Virus record (IMG/VR): IMGVR_UViG_3300023227_000017
Location: 1 to 31,426 of that record
DNA: 31,426 nt
Direction: 5' to 3' (one strand)
From: a virus
Below the pieces are notes generated by a model. It ran no database searches. It was not told the origin of the DNA and saw nothing but the letters and a program-made list of their open reading frames with translations. This document shows positions 6,413 through 13,980 of this stretch, one piece after another; the stretch's first letter is position 1, and every line of letters begins with the position of its first letter. Made by a program: the position numbers and the translations under genes.

Positions 6413-7009
6413 ATGCAAGGAGATATTTGGGCAGTAAACCCCTCCGTAAGTGCTACGTTCTATAGAGCGGCTGATTCTATTGCAGGTGCTGGTGCTATTA
6501 CACTGTTAACAACAGACGCGGGTCCTAACGGCGTTGGATATAAGATACTTATTACTTCCGCCGGTGATGATACAGGAATTACTTTCACTGTCACAGGCAC
6601 AAAAGTGGGCAACTTAACAAGTCATGTACCCGCAGTTGAAGTTATTACTGGCGCAAACGCAACGACTGCTGCCTCTACAAACTATTGGGCATCAGACATT
6701 AGTATAGTAGCTAGTGGCGCATCAGCAGGGGATGTTAGTATAGGCACTACAGGCGATGTAGCGCTACCTAGAACCCGCATTAAGGCCTTCTATGTATTAT
6801 GTAGTGCGTCTGCGGGAAGTTTAAAAGTTAATATAAATGGTCTTACCACCGGTAATAATACCGTCTTTGATGTATCAACTCCTGCGGGAGCTACATTAGT
6901 TCAAGACTTACTATTAGCTGGTAATGGTATTTTAACTGCTAGACAAAACAATGACTATGCAGTTGTAGTACCAACTAATCTTACAGACTACACATTGTTC
7001 TGCGGATAA
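6413..7009 (+). CDS. Beta-rich virion structural protein
   Basis: This 198-residue protein is rich in Thr, Ala, Gly and Val and looks all-beta (KILITSAGDDTGITFTVTGT; TRIKAFYVLCSASAGSLKVN). It has no enzyme motif or membrane segment. It is preceded by AGGAG and paired with the preceding structural gene. The composition is that of capsid- or fibre-bound surface proteins of phages. I do not recognise a named family. Confidence 0.55.
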   Translation: MQGDIWAVNPSVSATFYRAADSIAGAGAITLLTTDAGPNGVGYKILITSAGDDTGITFTVTGTKVGNLTSHVPAVEVITGANATTAASTNYWASDISIVASGASAGDVSIGTTGDVALPRTRIKAFYVLCSASAGSLKVNINGLTTGNNTVFDVSTPAGATLVQDLLLAGNGILTARQNNDYAVVVPTNLTDYTLFCG

Positions 7010-7012
7010 GTT

Positions 7013-7096
7013 ATGGAACCTGAGCCCTCCAAGTCAATGCAACAACGTTTAGAAGAATTGAAGCGTTGGTTTGAAGCTCAACAGGACTGTGTATAG
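7013..7096 (+). CDS. Small 27-residue protein
   Basis: ATG at 7013 to TAG at 7094-7096 encodes a 27-residue, probably helical peptide with the core 'QQRLEELKRWFEAQQ'. The stop shares one base with the GTG start of the next gene, which fits translational coupling and fills an otherwise empty 86-base gap. No clear ribosome site precedes it (only gcggataag). Function is unknown; an amphipathic helix is all that is visible. Confidence 0.5.
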   Translation: MEPEPSKSMQQRLEELKRWFEAQQDCV

Positions 7097-7392
7097 TGGC
7101 AGACGCGAAAAAAAGAGGAATGGGGATTAAAACTTCGGTTAAGTCTGGTAATTTTAGAAAGACTAAATCCGGCGCGGGTATGACAACGAAAGGAGTAAAA
7201 GCCTATCGTAAAGCTAATCCGGGCAGCAAGTTAAAAACCGCCGTAACAGGAAAAGTCAAAGCTGGCTCTAAAGATGCAAAGCGACGCAAGTCATTTTGTG
7301 CAAGAAGTGCAGGGCAAATGAAAGACTTTCCTAAAGCAGCTAAAGACCCTAATTCAAGATTAAGACAAGCACGTAAACGATGGAAATGTTAA
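7096..7392 (+). CDS. Small basic conserved phage protein with terminal Cys motif
   Basis: This 98-residue, strongly basic protein starts at GTG 7096, coupled to the upstream mini-gene. The second half carries a pattern I recognise from many environmental phages: RRKSFCARSAGQMKD, then DPNSRLRQARKRWKC as the very C-terminus. Spaced Cys residues in such a motif may bind metal or form a disulfide. The Lys/Arg load suggests DNA or RNA contact, perhaps packaged in the virion. No biochemical role is known to me. Confidence 0.65.
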   Translation: MADAKKRGMGIKTSVKSGNFRKTKSGAGMTTKGVKAYRKANPGSKLKTAVTGKVKAGSKDAKRRKSFCARSAGQMKDFPKAAKDPNSRLRQARKRWKC

Positions 7393-7604
7393 AAATGGAT
7401 GAATCGACAAAACAATTATTAGACGCCACGTCTATCTTTACCGCTATAGGATCACTGCTTTCGTGGTTACCTCATATAGCTTCACTTTTCACTATTGTAT
7501 GGCTTGGTATTCGCATATGGGAAACTCCTACTGTGCAAAAGATAGTAGAGAAAAGACGGGTAGCAAAAACTAAAAAGGCAATTAACGATGCCCGCAAAAA
7601 GTAA
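7380..7604 (+). CDS. Small membrane protein, holin-like
   Basis: This protein has up to 74 residues; the ATGs at 7386 and 7395 are alternative starts and the last would remove most of the overlap with the preceding gene. Residues ~18-48 are hydrophobic (SIFTAIGSLLSWLPHIASLF, then IVWLGIRIW), giving one or two membrane helices. A basic tail of about 20 residues follows. Size and layout resemble small class II or III holins. A separate three-TM holin lies beside the endolysin, so this may be a second holin or an unrelated membrane protein. It overlaps the next gene by 17 bases. Confidence 0.5.
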   Translation: MEMLKMDESTKQLLDATSIFTAIGSLLSWLPHIASLFTIVWLGIRIWETPTVQKIVEKRRVAKTKKAINDARKK

Positions 7605-8184
7605 GAAGCAAAAAAAGTTTATGCAAGCGGTGGCTAATAACCCAGAGTTTGCTAAAAAGGTAGGGGTTAAACAAACAGTAGGAAAAGAATTCACTAAGGA
7701 GAAAGACATGAAGAAAGTTAAGAAAATGATGGGCGGTGGTATGACAGCTCCGGGTATGGCAGGAATGGCTGGTGCTCAAGCAATGGACCCCAGAATGAAA
7801 ATGGCAATGGAAGCTCAAAGACAACAAGCGGCTATGGGTGGCATGAAAGAAGGGGGTAAGGTTAAAAAAGGTAAAAGTACGGATAAAAGTACTGTGTTAT
7901 TTAATAAAGTTAAAAATGAAGTTAAAAAATCAACAGGGCCTGAGAAAAATATAAGTGCAATGACATCAGCGAGAATGGGTGCGAAAAATAAAATGAAAAA
8001 AGATTTTGTTTCAGGTTATGGAAGAGTTTATGACATGGAAGAAAAAAGAAAAAATGAATACAAAACGGGCTCTAAAAATGTTAAACCTAAAGCTATGAAA
8101 AAAGGTGGAGCAGTTAAAGGTTCCGCATCTAAACGAGCTGATGGTATTATAACTCAGGGCCACACACGTGGTCGCATGGTCTAA
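7588..8184 (+). CDS. Lys/Met-rich basic protein with C-terminal RADGI..G.TRGR motif
   Basis: This protein has 198 residues. The N-terminus 'SKKQKKFMQAVANNPEFAKK' is a motif seen in many phage small proteins. A Met/Gly-rich stretch (MMGGGMTAPGMAGMAG) and a Lys-rich middle follow, and the end is GGAVKGSASKRADGIITQG then HTRGRMV. The same kind of ending recurs in two other basic proteins of this window. The net charge is very positive, so nucleic acid binding or packaging with the genome is plausible. No catalytic motif is seen. The start overlaps the membrane-protein gene. Confidence 0.6.
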   Translation: MPAKSKKQKKFMQAVANNPEFAKKVGVKQTVGKEFTKEKDMKKVKKMMGGGMTAPGMAGMAGAQAMDPRMKMAMEAQRQQAAMGGMKEGGKVKKGKSTDKSTVLFNKVKNEVKKSTGPEKNISAMTSARMGAKNKMKKDFVSGYGRVYDMEEKRKNEYKTGSKNVKPKAMKKGGAVKGSASKRADGIITQGHTRGRMV

Positions 8185-8195
8185 GGAGAACTAGA

Positions 8196-9044
8196 ATGTC
8201 AAAAGCATCAGAAATATTAAAAAGAATTAAGGACGCTAAGAACTACGTAAAGAAAAAAGCAAAAAGTTTTGGGGACGGTGCTCCTAAGAAAAAAACTAAG
8301 CCTAAAGCTAAATCAAATGGGATGAACGCGGAACAGAAGAAAGCGTTAAAAGAAACCCAAGCTCGTAATAATTTAAATAAGCCTAAAGCTAAGCCTAAAG
8401 CTAAGCCTAAAGCTAAGCCTTCAGCACAAAATAAAGCTACTAATACTAACAAAGCTAACACCGGCGGTTCTAACGCTCCAATGAAAGATAAAGGTAAAGC
8501 TAAAGTTCAGCCTAGACAACTTGATTTTAATAAGGCTAAAAAATCTGTTGTAGGTATTGCAGGTGCAGGTGCAGGTGCAGGGTATTTAGCAGGTAGAAAT
8601 AGTGGTAGTAAGTCAGCTCCTACTAAATCAGCTTCTACTAAAGGTAATGGTGGATCACAAAGAACAGCTCCTAAGTATGTAGAGCCTAAAGGTGGTAACA
8701 TTGCTTCTAGAACTGACAACTCAGACGGGTCTAAAGTAGGACCTAACATGAGCCAAGTTAATAAACCTAATGCTAATAAACCTGATGCTAATAAACCAGA
8801 AAGGCGTAAAGGACCTAGTGGACCTACTATGACTTCTATGGGTAGACCAAGTACCGGACCTAAACCTACAAACAAAGATGAGAAAGTTGATCTTAAGAAA
8901 CGTGGACCTAGTAGACCAAGCATGACCGGGTTTAGGCATGGTGGAGCTGTTGGTGCCACTAAGATGGGTAAGGTTAGAACTGCAAAACCTCGCAACATTA
9001 ATGGTATTGCTAAACGAGGCTTAACTAGAGCGAAGCATAGATAA
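8196..9044 (+). CDS. Histone-H1-like lysine-rich protein with KPKA repeats
   Basis: This protein has 282 residues, mostly Lys, Pro, Ala, Asn and Gly, and is likely disordered. It holds tandem KPKA units (residues ~62-75), NKPxA units (~189-200), and a short Gly/Ala segment (GIAGAGAGAGYLAG, ~116-129) that could be a weak membrane or hinge piece. The C-terminus is GGAVGATKMGK followed by RNINGIAKRGLTRAKHR, a variant of the shared terminal motif. The composition resembles histone H1 tails and bacterial H1-like DNA-binding proteins. DNA condensation in the head is an inference. The stop overlaps the next ATG (TAATG). Confidence 0.6.
   Translation: MSKASEILKRIKDAKNYVKKKAKSFGDGAPKKKTKPKAKSNGMNAEQKKALKETQARNNLNKPKAKPKAKPKAKPSAQNKATNTNKANTGGSNAPMKDKGKAKVQPRQLDFNKAKKSVVGIAGAGAGAGYLAGRNSGSKSAPTKSASTKGNGGSQRTAPKYVEPKGGNIASRTDNSDGSKVGPNMSQVNKPNANKPDANKPERRKGPSGPTMTSMGRPSTGPKPTNKDEKVDLKKRGPSRPSMTGFRHGGAVGATKMGKVRTAKPRNINGIAKRGLTRAKHR
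8379..8420 (+). repeat. Tandem 12-bp repeat encoding KPKA
   Basis: Three perfect copies of aagcctaaagct (8379-8390, 8391-8402, 8403-8414) and a half copy to 8420 lie in frame within the lysine-rich gene; another single copy starts at 8298. Such repeats can change number by slippage without breaking the frame. Confidence 0.85.
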
Positions 9045-9313
9045 TGAGAGCCTCTCGTGGCATGGGAATAATTAACCCTAAAAAAATGAAAGCTGGAGGC
9101 CAAGTTAAAGCCAAAGTTAACAAAGTCGTAAAGGGCTTAAAAAAAGCTTCTAAGACACATGCTAAACAAGCGAAGACTCTTGAGTCACTTAAGTTAAAAA
9201 AAGGTGGTGCTGTAAAAGACGCATGCTATAAAAAGGTAAAGGCGAGTTATAAAGTCTTTCCTAGTGCGTATGCTTCCGGTGCCATTGCTAAGTGTAGAAA
9301 GAAAGGTAAATAA
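9044..9313 (+). CDS. Small basic protein with YKVFPSAYASGAIAKCRK motif
   Basis: This 89-residue Lys-rich protein starts in a TAATG overlap. Residues ~57-87 carry CYKKVKASYKVFPSAYASG and AIAKCRKKG. This Cys-flanked module occurs in small basic proteins of diverse large and environmental phages, with no function I can state. The first half is an amphipathic, basic linker with another GGAV tetrapeptide before the module. It lies in a run of four to five basic proteins with the same overlap pattern, so probably belongs to the same complex or particle. Confidence 0.6.
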   Translation: MRASRGMGIINPKKMKAGGQVKAKVNKVVKGLKKASKTHAKQAKTLESLKLKKGGAVKDACYKKVKASYKVFPSAYASGAIAKCRKKGK

Positions 9314-9603
9314 TGGCAGTCAGAAAAACAGCTAAAGGTGCTGCATTAAAACGATGGTTTAAAGAAGACTGGAAAGACGTAAAGACTGGCAAAGCTTGTG
9401 GTAGGAAAAAAGGTGACGGAAGAGCAACTCCGTATTGCCGACCTACTAAAAAAGTATCTAGTAAAACTCCAAAGACATCTGGAGAAATGACAGCAGCTGA
9501 GAAGAAGTCAAGGATAGCACAGAAGAAAAGACTCGGTCAGCCAGCAGGGAAGCCGCGTAGAGTAGCTTCACTTAGAAAGAAAAAGACAACTAGGAAAACA
9601 TAA
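9313..9603 (+). CDS. Small basic protein with KRWFKEDWKDVKTGK / CGRKKG motif
   Basis: This 96-residue protein is coupled to its neighbours by TAATG junctions at both ends. The first half holds KRWFKEDWKDVKTGKACGR, then ATPYCRP; the second half is KTPKTSGEMTAAEKKSRIAQ and a Lys/Arg tail. The two Cys and the aromatic patch form a recognisable domain shared with other small basic virus proteins. It may bind nucleic acid. I cannot assign a biochemical function. Confidence 0.6.
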   Translation: MAVRKTAKGAALKRWFKEDWKDVKTGKACGRKKGDGRATPYCRPTKKVSSKTPKTSGEMTAAEKKSRIAQKKRLGQPAGKPRRVASLRKKKTTRKT

Positions 9604-10286
9604 TGGCTACAACAGATACACATAATTTTAATCTAGATTTAAACTTGCTTGTTGAAGAGGCATTTGAACGATGCGGATCAGAGCTAAGAACAGGATATGA
9701 TTTAAGGACAGCTACACGTAGCTTGAACTTATTAACTATTGAATGGGCTAATCGGGGAATCAACTTATGGACTGTGGAGCAAGGAGAGATACCACTAGTT
9801 GCCGGAACTGCCACTTACAATTTGCCCGCGACTACCATCGACCTCATGAGCCAAGTCATAAGAACTGGGTCTGGAACAACTCAGTCAGATATAGCTATCT
9901 CGAGGGTGTCAAATCCTACCTACGCGTCCATACCGAGTAAGAATGACACGGGCAGACCAATACAAGTCTATATAAATAGACAAGCAGAGATTCCTACAGT
10001 CACTATGTGGCCTATTCCTGATACTACTCAGCCTTATACTTTTGTATACTGGATGCTGAAAAGAATAGATGATGCAGGTACCGGGGTTAACACACAACAC
10101 ATACCCTTTAGGTTCTTACCTTGCTTGGTTGCAGGACTAGCTTATTACCTAGCAATAAAGATTCCAGAAGCTGGGGATAGAGTGCAGTTTTTAAAACAAG
10201 AATATGAAGAGCAGTGGTTACTCGCATCTACTGAAGATAGAGAAAAAGCTACACTAACTATTGCACCAAGAAGTTCATACGTATAA
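9603..10286 (+). CDS. Head-to-tail adaptor, P22 gp4-like
   Basis: This 227-residue protein opens with a helical core typical of gp4-type adaptors: LLVEEAFERCGSELRTGYDL followed by RSLNLLTIEWANRGINLW. A beta-rich middle (AGTATYNLPATTIDLMSQVI, TVTMWPIPDTTQPYTFVYWM) and a C-terminal helix with LVAGLAYYLAIKIPE complete the pattern. In P22-like phages twelve copies sit under the portal ring and extend the DNA channel. Its start overlaps the upstream gene at TAATG. A second adaptor-like gene lies at 11376. Confidence 0.75.
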   Translation: MATTDTHNFNLDLNLLVEEAFERCGSELRTGYDLRTATRSLNLLTIEWANRGINLWTVEQGEIPLVAGTATYNLPATTIDLMSQVIRTGSGTTQSDIAISRVSNPTYASIPSKNDTGRPIQVYINRQAEIPTVTMWPIPDTTQPYTFVYWMLKRIDDAGTGVNTQHIPFRFLPCLVAGLAYYLAIKIPEAGDRVQFLKQEYEEQWLLASTEDREKATLTIAPRSSYV

Positions 10287-10296
10287 GGATAATAAA

Positions 10297-10845
10297 ATGG
10301 CAGACCCAAAAAAAGAAAAGATGACTCCAACTCAAGAAGCATATGCAGAGGGTATAAGAACTGGAAAAAAAGCACCTGTTATAAGAAATATGGCTAAGGG
10401 ATTATCTAAAGCAGTATCTACACCTAAAGAAAAAAGAATGATTGATAAGGGTTATAGTGATATACGCAAAGCTGTAGAAGCAGAAGCTAAAAGAAAGAGG
10501 GTGAAAAAAGCTGCTGGAGGCATGTTAAAAGCTGCACCAAATAAAGGGGTTACAAAACTACCTAAAGATGTACGAAACAAAATGGGCTTTATGAAAAAGG
10601 GTGGAGCAGTACACACTATGCCCGACGGCTCTAAAATGAAAGGCGCTAAACACGGAATGAAAGCTGGTGGATATGTATTAAGTGCTGAAGACAAAGAAAG
10701 AAAGAAAATATTTGAGTCCTCACCCCCTGCAAGAAGAAAGGCTGCAAAAAAGATGAAACATGGTGGTGCAGTTAAAGGCAAAAAATGTAGAATGGATGGC
10801 ATAGCTGTTCGTGGTAAAACTAGAGCTAAACAAAGAAGCAAATAA
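10297..10845 (+). CDS. Basic protein with C-terminal MDGIAVRGKTRAK motif
   Basis: I start it at the ATG at 10297, which has AAGGA eight bases upstream; the frame's TTG at 10261 lies inside the adaptor gene. The 182-residue product is Lys-rich with repeated Gly patches (GFMKKGGAVHTMPDGSKMKG). It ends KHGGAVKGKKCRMDGIAVRG then KTRAKQRSK. This is the third protein with the shared terminal motif. It is probably disordered and DNA-binding or virion-associated. A TAATG junction links it to the next gene. Confidence 0.6.
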   Translation: MADPKKEKMTPTQEAYAEGIRTGKKAPVIRNMAKGLSKAVSTPKEKRMIDKGYSDIRKAVEAEAKRKRVKKAAGGMLKAAPNKGVTKLPKDVRNKMGFMKKGGAVHTMPDGSKMKGAKHGMKAGGYVLSAEDKERKKIFESSPPARRKAAKKMKHGGAVKGKKCRMDGIAVRGKTRAKQRSK

Positions 10846-11213
10846 TGAGCAATAAGTACACCACTAATAAGAACGCACTTGCGGATTGTGATATTTGTGG
10901 CTTTCAATATAAACTAAAGACATTAAAAAGTTTATTTGTAAGAAAGACTAAGACAAACATATTAGCGTGTACCGAGTGTTGGAACCGAGATCAACCACAG
11001 AACATGCAGGGGATGTACCCGGTCGAAGACCCACAAGCTGTACGTGATCCACGACCAGATAAAAGTTTTACGGAAGCGGGACCATATAGTAGTAGAGATA
11101 TACAATGGGGGTGGAACCCTGTAGGGTTTGCTAATCCTTTAGATTTACCCGGCATTCCAGATAATTTAGAGGGTGACGGAGAAGTAGGGACTGTGACCAT
11201 AACAACAACTTAG
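10845..11213 (+). CDS. Zinc-finger-like structural-module protein
   Basis: This 122-residue protein has two CxxC pairs, Cys15/Cys18 (ADCDICGFQYK) and Cys42/Cys45 (LACTECWNRDQP), arranged as a four-Cys zinc finger. The remainder has an RDPRPDKSFTEAGPYSSRDI segment and an acidic, Thr-ending tail. Near-identical CDICGFQYK proteins are common beside tail genes of marine phages. Zinc probably stabilises a small fold; binding to DNA or a tail partner is not shown. Confidence 0.65.
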   Translation: MSNKYTTNKNALADCDICGFQYKLKTLKSLFVRKTKTNILACTECWNRDQPQNMQGMYPVEDPQAVRDPRPDKSFTEAGPYSSRDIQWGWNPVGFANPLDLPGIPDNLEGDGEVGTVTITTT

Positions 11214-11222
11214 GAGAAAGAA

Positions 11223-11366
11223 ATGACTGAATATACACAACCACAAAATGTACCTATACCTAACGTAGCAGGTTACCCAGAGAAGAATGTTAAAACCACT
11301 GGCGTTGTAACAAGGGGTAACGGCGCAGCTACTAAAGGGAAAGTAGCTCGTGGCCCATTAGCATAA
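11223..11366 (+). CDS. Small 47-residue protein ending GAATKGKVARGPLA
   Basis: A 47-codon gene with AGGAGA six to eleven bases before its ATG fills the gap between the zinc-finger protein and the second adaptor. The end KTTGVVTRGNGAATKGKVAR then GPLA is a motif I associate with tiny proteins in this kind of phage. The TRG...TKG...ARG pattern echoes the Gly-Thr-Arg endings of the basic proteins. No function is known. Confidence 0.6.
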   Translation: MTEYTQPQNVPIPNVAGYPEKNVKTTGVVTRGNGAATKGKVARGPLA

Positions 11367-11375
11367 GGATAAGTA

Positions 11376-12035
11376 ATGAATTACACAGAATTAATTGCAG
11401 CAATAGAAAGTTATACAGAGAATTCTTATTCTACTGCGGACGTAAATACGTTTATTCAAAACGCTGAGCAAAGAATATACAATACGGCGCAGTTACCTGA
11501 TTTACGTAAGAATGTAACAGGGACTATGACTAGTGGGAATAAATACTTTTCTTTACCTTCTGATTGGCTATCTACTTTTAGTATTGCGGTGATTGACCCG
11601 GCAACCAATGCATATACCTTTTTACTAAATAAAGATGTTAATTTTGTTAGAGAATCTTTTCCTGATACTGATGCACCTTTTTATGGTAAGCCTGAGTATT
11701 ACGCTATATTTGATGATACAACCATGATACTAGGACCAACACCTGATGCAAATTATGAATCTGAGTTACATTATTACTATTATCCTGAGAGCATTGTCAT
11801 TGCTGGCACTTCTTGGCTTGGGAATAACTTTGATACTGCACTCCTTTATGGTTCATTACTGGAAGCAGCTGCGTTTATGTTGTCAGAACCTGATACAATA
11901 GCTAATTATACGGCTAGGTATCAAGAAGCAATGGGGTTATTAACTAACCTCGGTGAAGGTAAAAACCGACGTGATGCTTATCGAAGTGGACAAGCTAGAA
12001 TTCCCGTTCCAGGTACAAGCCGTCGTATAGGATAA
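11376..12035 (+). CDS. Second tail adaptor-like protein
   Basis: This 219-residue protein starts with a helix pair (YTELIAAIESYTENSYSTAD, VNTFIQNAEQRIYN). Then comes a beta section (GTMTSGNKYFSLPSDWLSTF; YAIFDDTTMILGPTPDA; ELHYYYYPESI) and a C-terminal helical part (LLYGSLLEAAAFMLSEPDTI). This is the layout of phage tail-adaptor proteins of the gp4/SU10-adaptor type that form a ring between portal and nozzle. Together with the gene at 9603 it suggests two stacked adaptor rings. Residues 190-219 are basic and flexible. Confidence 0.65.
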   Translation: MNYTELIAAIESYTENSYSTADVNTFIQNAEQRIYNTAQLPDLRKNVTGTMTSGNKYFSLPSDWLSTFSIAVIDPATNAYTFLLNKDVNFVRESFPDTDAPFYGKPEYYAIFDDTTMILGPTPDANYESELHYYYYPESIVIAGTSWLGNNFDTALLYGSLLEAAAFMLSEPDTIANYTARYQEAMGLLTNLGEGKNRRDAYRSGQARIPVPGTSRRIG

Positions 12036-12055
12036 TTTTAAATGAAAGGAATAAA

Positions 12056-12328
12056 ATGGAATTAGGTAATATAGATTTTGAAGTACATACAACATCGGGT
12101 CGGGGTCATACACCAGAAGAAGTAGCAGAGTTTGCTTTAGATAAGATTATGTATGTTAGCAAGGATGCAAACCCTCTCATAAGAGAGCAAGCAGAAGCAT
12201 TTAAGGGCTATATTAGACAAGTTCTGATAAAATACTTAAAACAAGCGGTGCAGTCAGACCGCACAACTTTAGCGAATCGATTGCGTGAAGCAGGACATTC
12301 AGATTTAATTAAAATTTTGGAGATTTAA
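12056..12328 (+). CDS. Small helical hypothetical protein
   Basis: This 90-residue protein, preceded by AAAGGAA, has helices at ~18-33 (PEEVAEFALDKIMYV) and ~43-65 (REQAEAFKGYIRQVLIKYLK). It ends RLREAGHSDLIKILEI. It lies between tail genes, one base from the next start. No motif points to an activity; it is probably a tail-assembly or virion component. Confidence 0.5.
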   Translation: MELGNIDFEVHTTSGRGHTPEEVAEFALDKIMYVSKDANPLIREQAEAFKGYIRQVLIKYLKQAVQSDRTTLANRLREAGHSDLIKILEI

Positions 12329-12329
12329 C

Positions 12330-12782
12330 ATGGCAATTTCACAAGCAATGTGTACATCATTTAAAGTTGAGTTGCTTAGCGGCGGTCACAACTTTAATAC
12401 AACAAACGTAGCACGAACTGTAAATACACAGGATACATTTAAAATCGCGCTGTTTACATCAGCAGCAACATTAGGTGCAACTACAACCGCATATTCAACA
12501 TCAAATGAAGCGTCAGGTACAGGGTACTCAGCAGGTGGTAATACACTGGCTATATCACAAGTGCCTACAAGCACTTCAACTACTTCGTGGTTAGACTTTA
12601 CAGACACAACTTGGTCATCAGCTACAGTTACTGCTAACGGTGCTTTGATTTATAATAGTAGTTATAGTGATACCTCTGTGGCCGTACTAGCATTTGGTGG
12701 GGATAAAACTTCAACTGCAGGTGATTTTACAATCGTATTCCCAACAGCTGATTCAACAAGCGCTATTATTAGAATCGCTTAA
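12330..12782 (+). CDS. Conserved beta-rich tail/structural protein
   Basis: This 150-residue protein is rich in Thr, Ser and Ala. It shows a sequence pattern widespread in marine phages: MCTSFKVELLSGGHNF, FKIALFTSAATLGATTTAYS, then GALIYNSS, and AFGGDKTSTAGDFTIVFP near the end. Strands dominate. Position between adaptor and repeat-protein genes suggests tail or fibre assembly. Function in the particle is unproven. Confidence 0.65.
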   Translation: MAISQAMCTSFKVELLSGGHNFNTTNVARTVNTQDTFKIALFTSAATLGATTTAYSTSNEASGTGYSAGGNTLAISQVPTSTSTTSWLDFTDTTWSSATVTANGALIYNSSYSDTSVAVLAFGGDKTSTAGDFTIVFPTADSTSAIIRIA

Positions 12783-12795
12783 ATAGGAGCGGTTA

Positions 12796-13965
12796 ATGGC
12801 TTCGTCTGCTAGCTACGAAGGGTGGGGTAGAAATACCTGGTCGTCAGGGTCCTACGGTTCACCTATGATAGATGTTTTTGTAGACGCTGTGTCTGCAAAT
12901 GCAACGCTGGGCGACGAAACTGTAAATGCCGCTGCCAATGTAAGTGTAAGTGGAGTATCTGCAACTACTCAACTAGGCACAGCGACCACTACAAGTAACA
13001 ACACTATATCTGTTACCGGTGTTACTAGCACTGGAGCCATAGGCACAGTTGATATTAGGATTATCTATAATGAAGAGGTTACCGGTGTTACTGGCACTGG
13101 AGCCGTAGGCACTCAAAGTTTAATAACTAATAACAATGTTTCTGTTACTGGATTAGCAGGCACTACACAACTTGGTACTGAAAGTGTAAATACAGGTCAA
13201 AACATTTTGGTATCAGGCGTATCTGCTACAGGCGAAACAGGTACAGTTAATATTGATGTAGCTTATGTAGGTTGGGGCGCTGGTCCTTGGAGTGAGGGCC
13301 CTTGGGGCACAGACACAATATTTATTCTTGTCAATGGTGTTAGCGCTACTGGGGCTGTTGGAGATGAAAGTGTTACTGCTGACGCTAATGTAACATTAAC
13401 AGGGGTTGTAGGAACTACTCAACTAGGCACTGCCACAACAATAAGTAACAACACTATATCTGTTACCGGTGTTACTAGCACTGGAGCCATAGGCACAGTT
13501 GATGTTCAAGGCCAACAAAATATTAGCGTTACAGGTGAAGAAGCTACATCTGCATTAGGCACTGTAACAACAATAAGTAACAACAATATATCTGTTACTG
13601 GGTTAGTTGGCACAACACAGCTTGGTACAGCTACCGTCGAAGCCGACGCTAATGTAAATGTAACAGGTGAAGAAGCTACAGGAACTTTAGGTACCATATC
13701 GGTTGAGACCGACCAAGTTATATCTGTAACAGGCGTTCTTGGTACTATGCAGTTAGGTACGGCAGAAGTTGACGCTGCTGCAAATGTAAATGTGACAGGT
13801 GTTCTTGGTACTATGCAGCTAGGAAGTGCCAGTGTTATAGGTGCAGCAACAGTTAATGTAATAGGGGTTGAAGGCATAGGCGAAGTTGGCAACAATATAT
13901 TTACTTTAGTGTGGGGTGAAATAGATACATCACAAACCCCCAATTGGGTTAAAATTGCAGCATAA
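12796..13965 (+). CDS. Repeat-built surface or fibre protein
   Basis: This protein has 389 residues. Most of it is built from about a dozen degenerate units of 20-25 residues with the core (V)SVTGVxxTxxLGTxxV. Two WG-W-G patches (GWGRNTWSSGSYGSP near the start; GWGAGPWSEGPWGT in the middle) separate repeat blocks, suggesting duplication of a larger module. The C-terminus (LVWGEIDTSQTPNWVKI) is a short cap. Such beta-repeat proteins extend from virions and often bind host surfaces. Exact DNA repeats inside the gene show recent internal duplication. Role is inferred. Confidence 0.6.
   Translation: MASSASYEGWGRNTWSSGSYGSPMIDVFVDAVSANATLGDETVNAAANVSVSGVSATTQLGTATTTSNNTISVTGVTSTGAIGTVDIRIIYNEEVTGVTGTGAVGTQSLITNNNVSVTGLAGTTQLGTESVNTGQNILVSGVSATGETGTVNIDVAYVGWGAGPWSEGPWGTDTIFILVNGVSATGAVGDESVTADANVTLTGVVGTTQLGTATTISNNTISVTGVTSTGAIGTVDVQGQQNISVTGEEATSALGTVTTISNNNISVTGLVGTTQLGTATVEADANVNVTGEEATGTLGTISVETDQVISVTGVLGTMQLGTAEVDAAANVNVTGVLGTMQLGSASVIGAATVNVIGVEGIGEVGNNIFTLVWGEIDTSQTPNWVKIAA
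12993..13053 (+). repeat. 61-bp direct repeat, copy 1
   Basis: These bases are identical to 13443-13503, 450 bases downstream in the same frame of the repeat protein. Both encode a unit with SNNTISVTGVTSTGAIGTVD. Confidence 0.9.
13443..13503 (+). repeat. 61-bp direct repeat, copy 2
   Basis: This is identical to 12993-13053. The flanking bases are similar but diverged, so the exact identity points to recent recombination or gene conversion between units. Confidence 0.9.
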
Positions 13966-13980
13966 ATATAAGGACAAGAT

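Noticed and set aside
8507-9103. Minus-strand open frame of 198 codons
   Set aside because: It is the shadow of the Lys/Pro-rich gene; the Leu-rich translation is what reversed Lys/Pro/Ala codons give. There is no start signal.
10261-10296. TTG start for the basic protein
   Set aside because: It lies inside the adaptor gene and before the AAGGA site; the ATG at 10297 is better placed.
12796-13965. CRISPR-like spaced repeats
   Set aside because: The repeats are in frame, unequal in spacing, degenerate, and encode a beta-repeat protein. There is no palindromic repeat and no cas gene.
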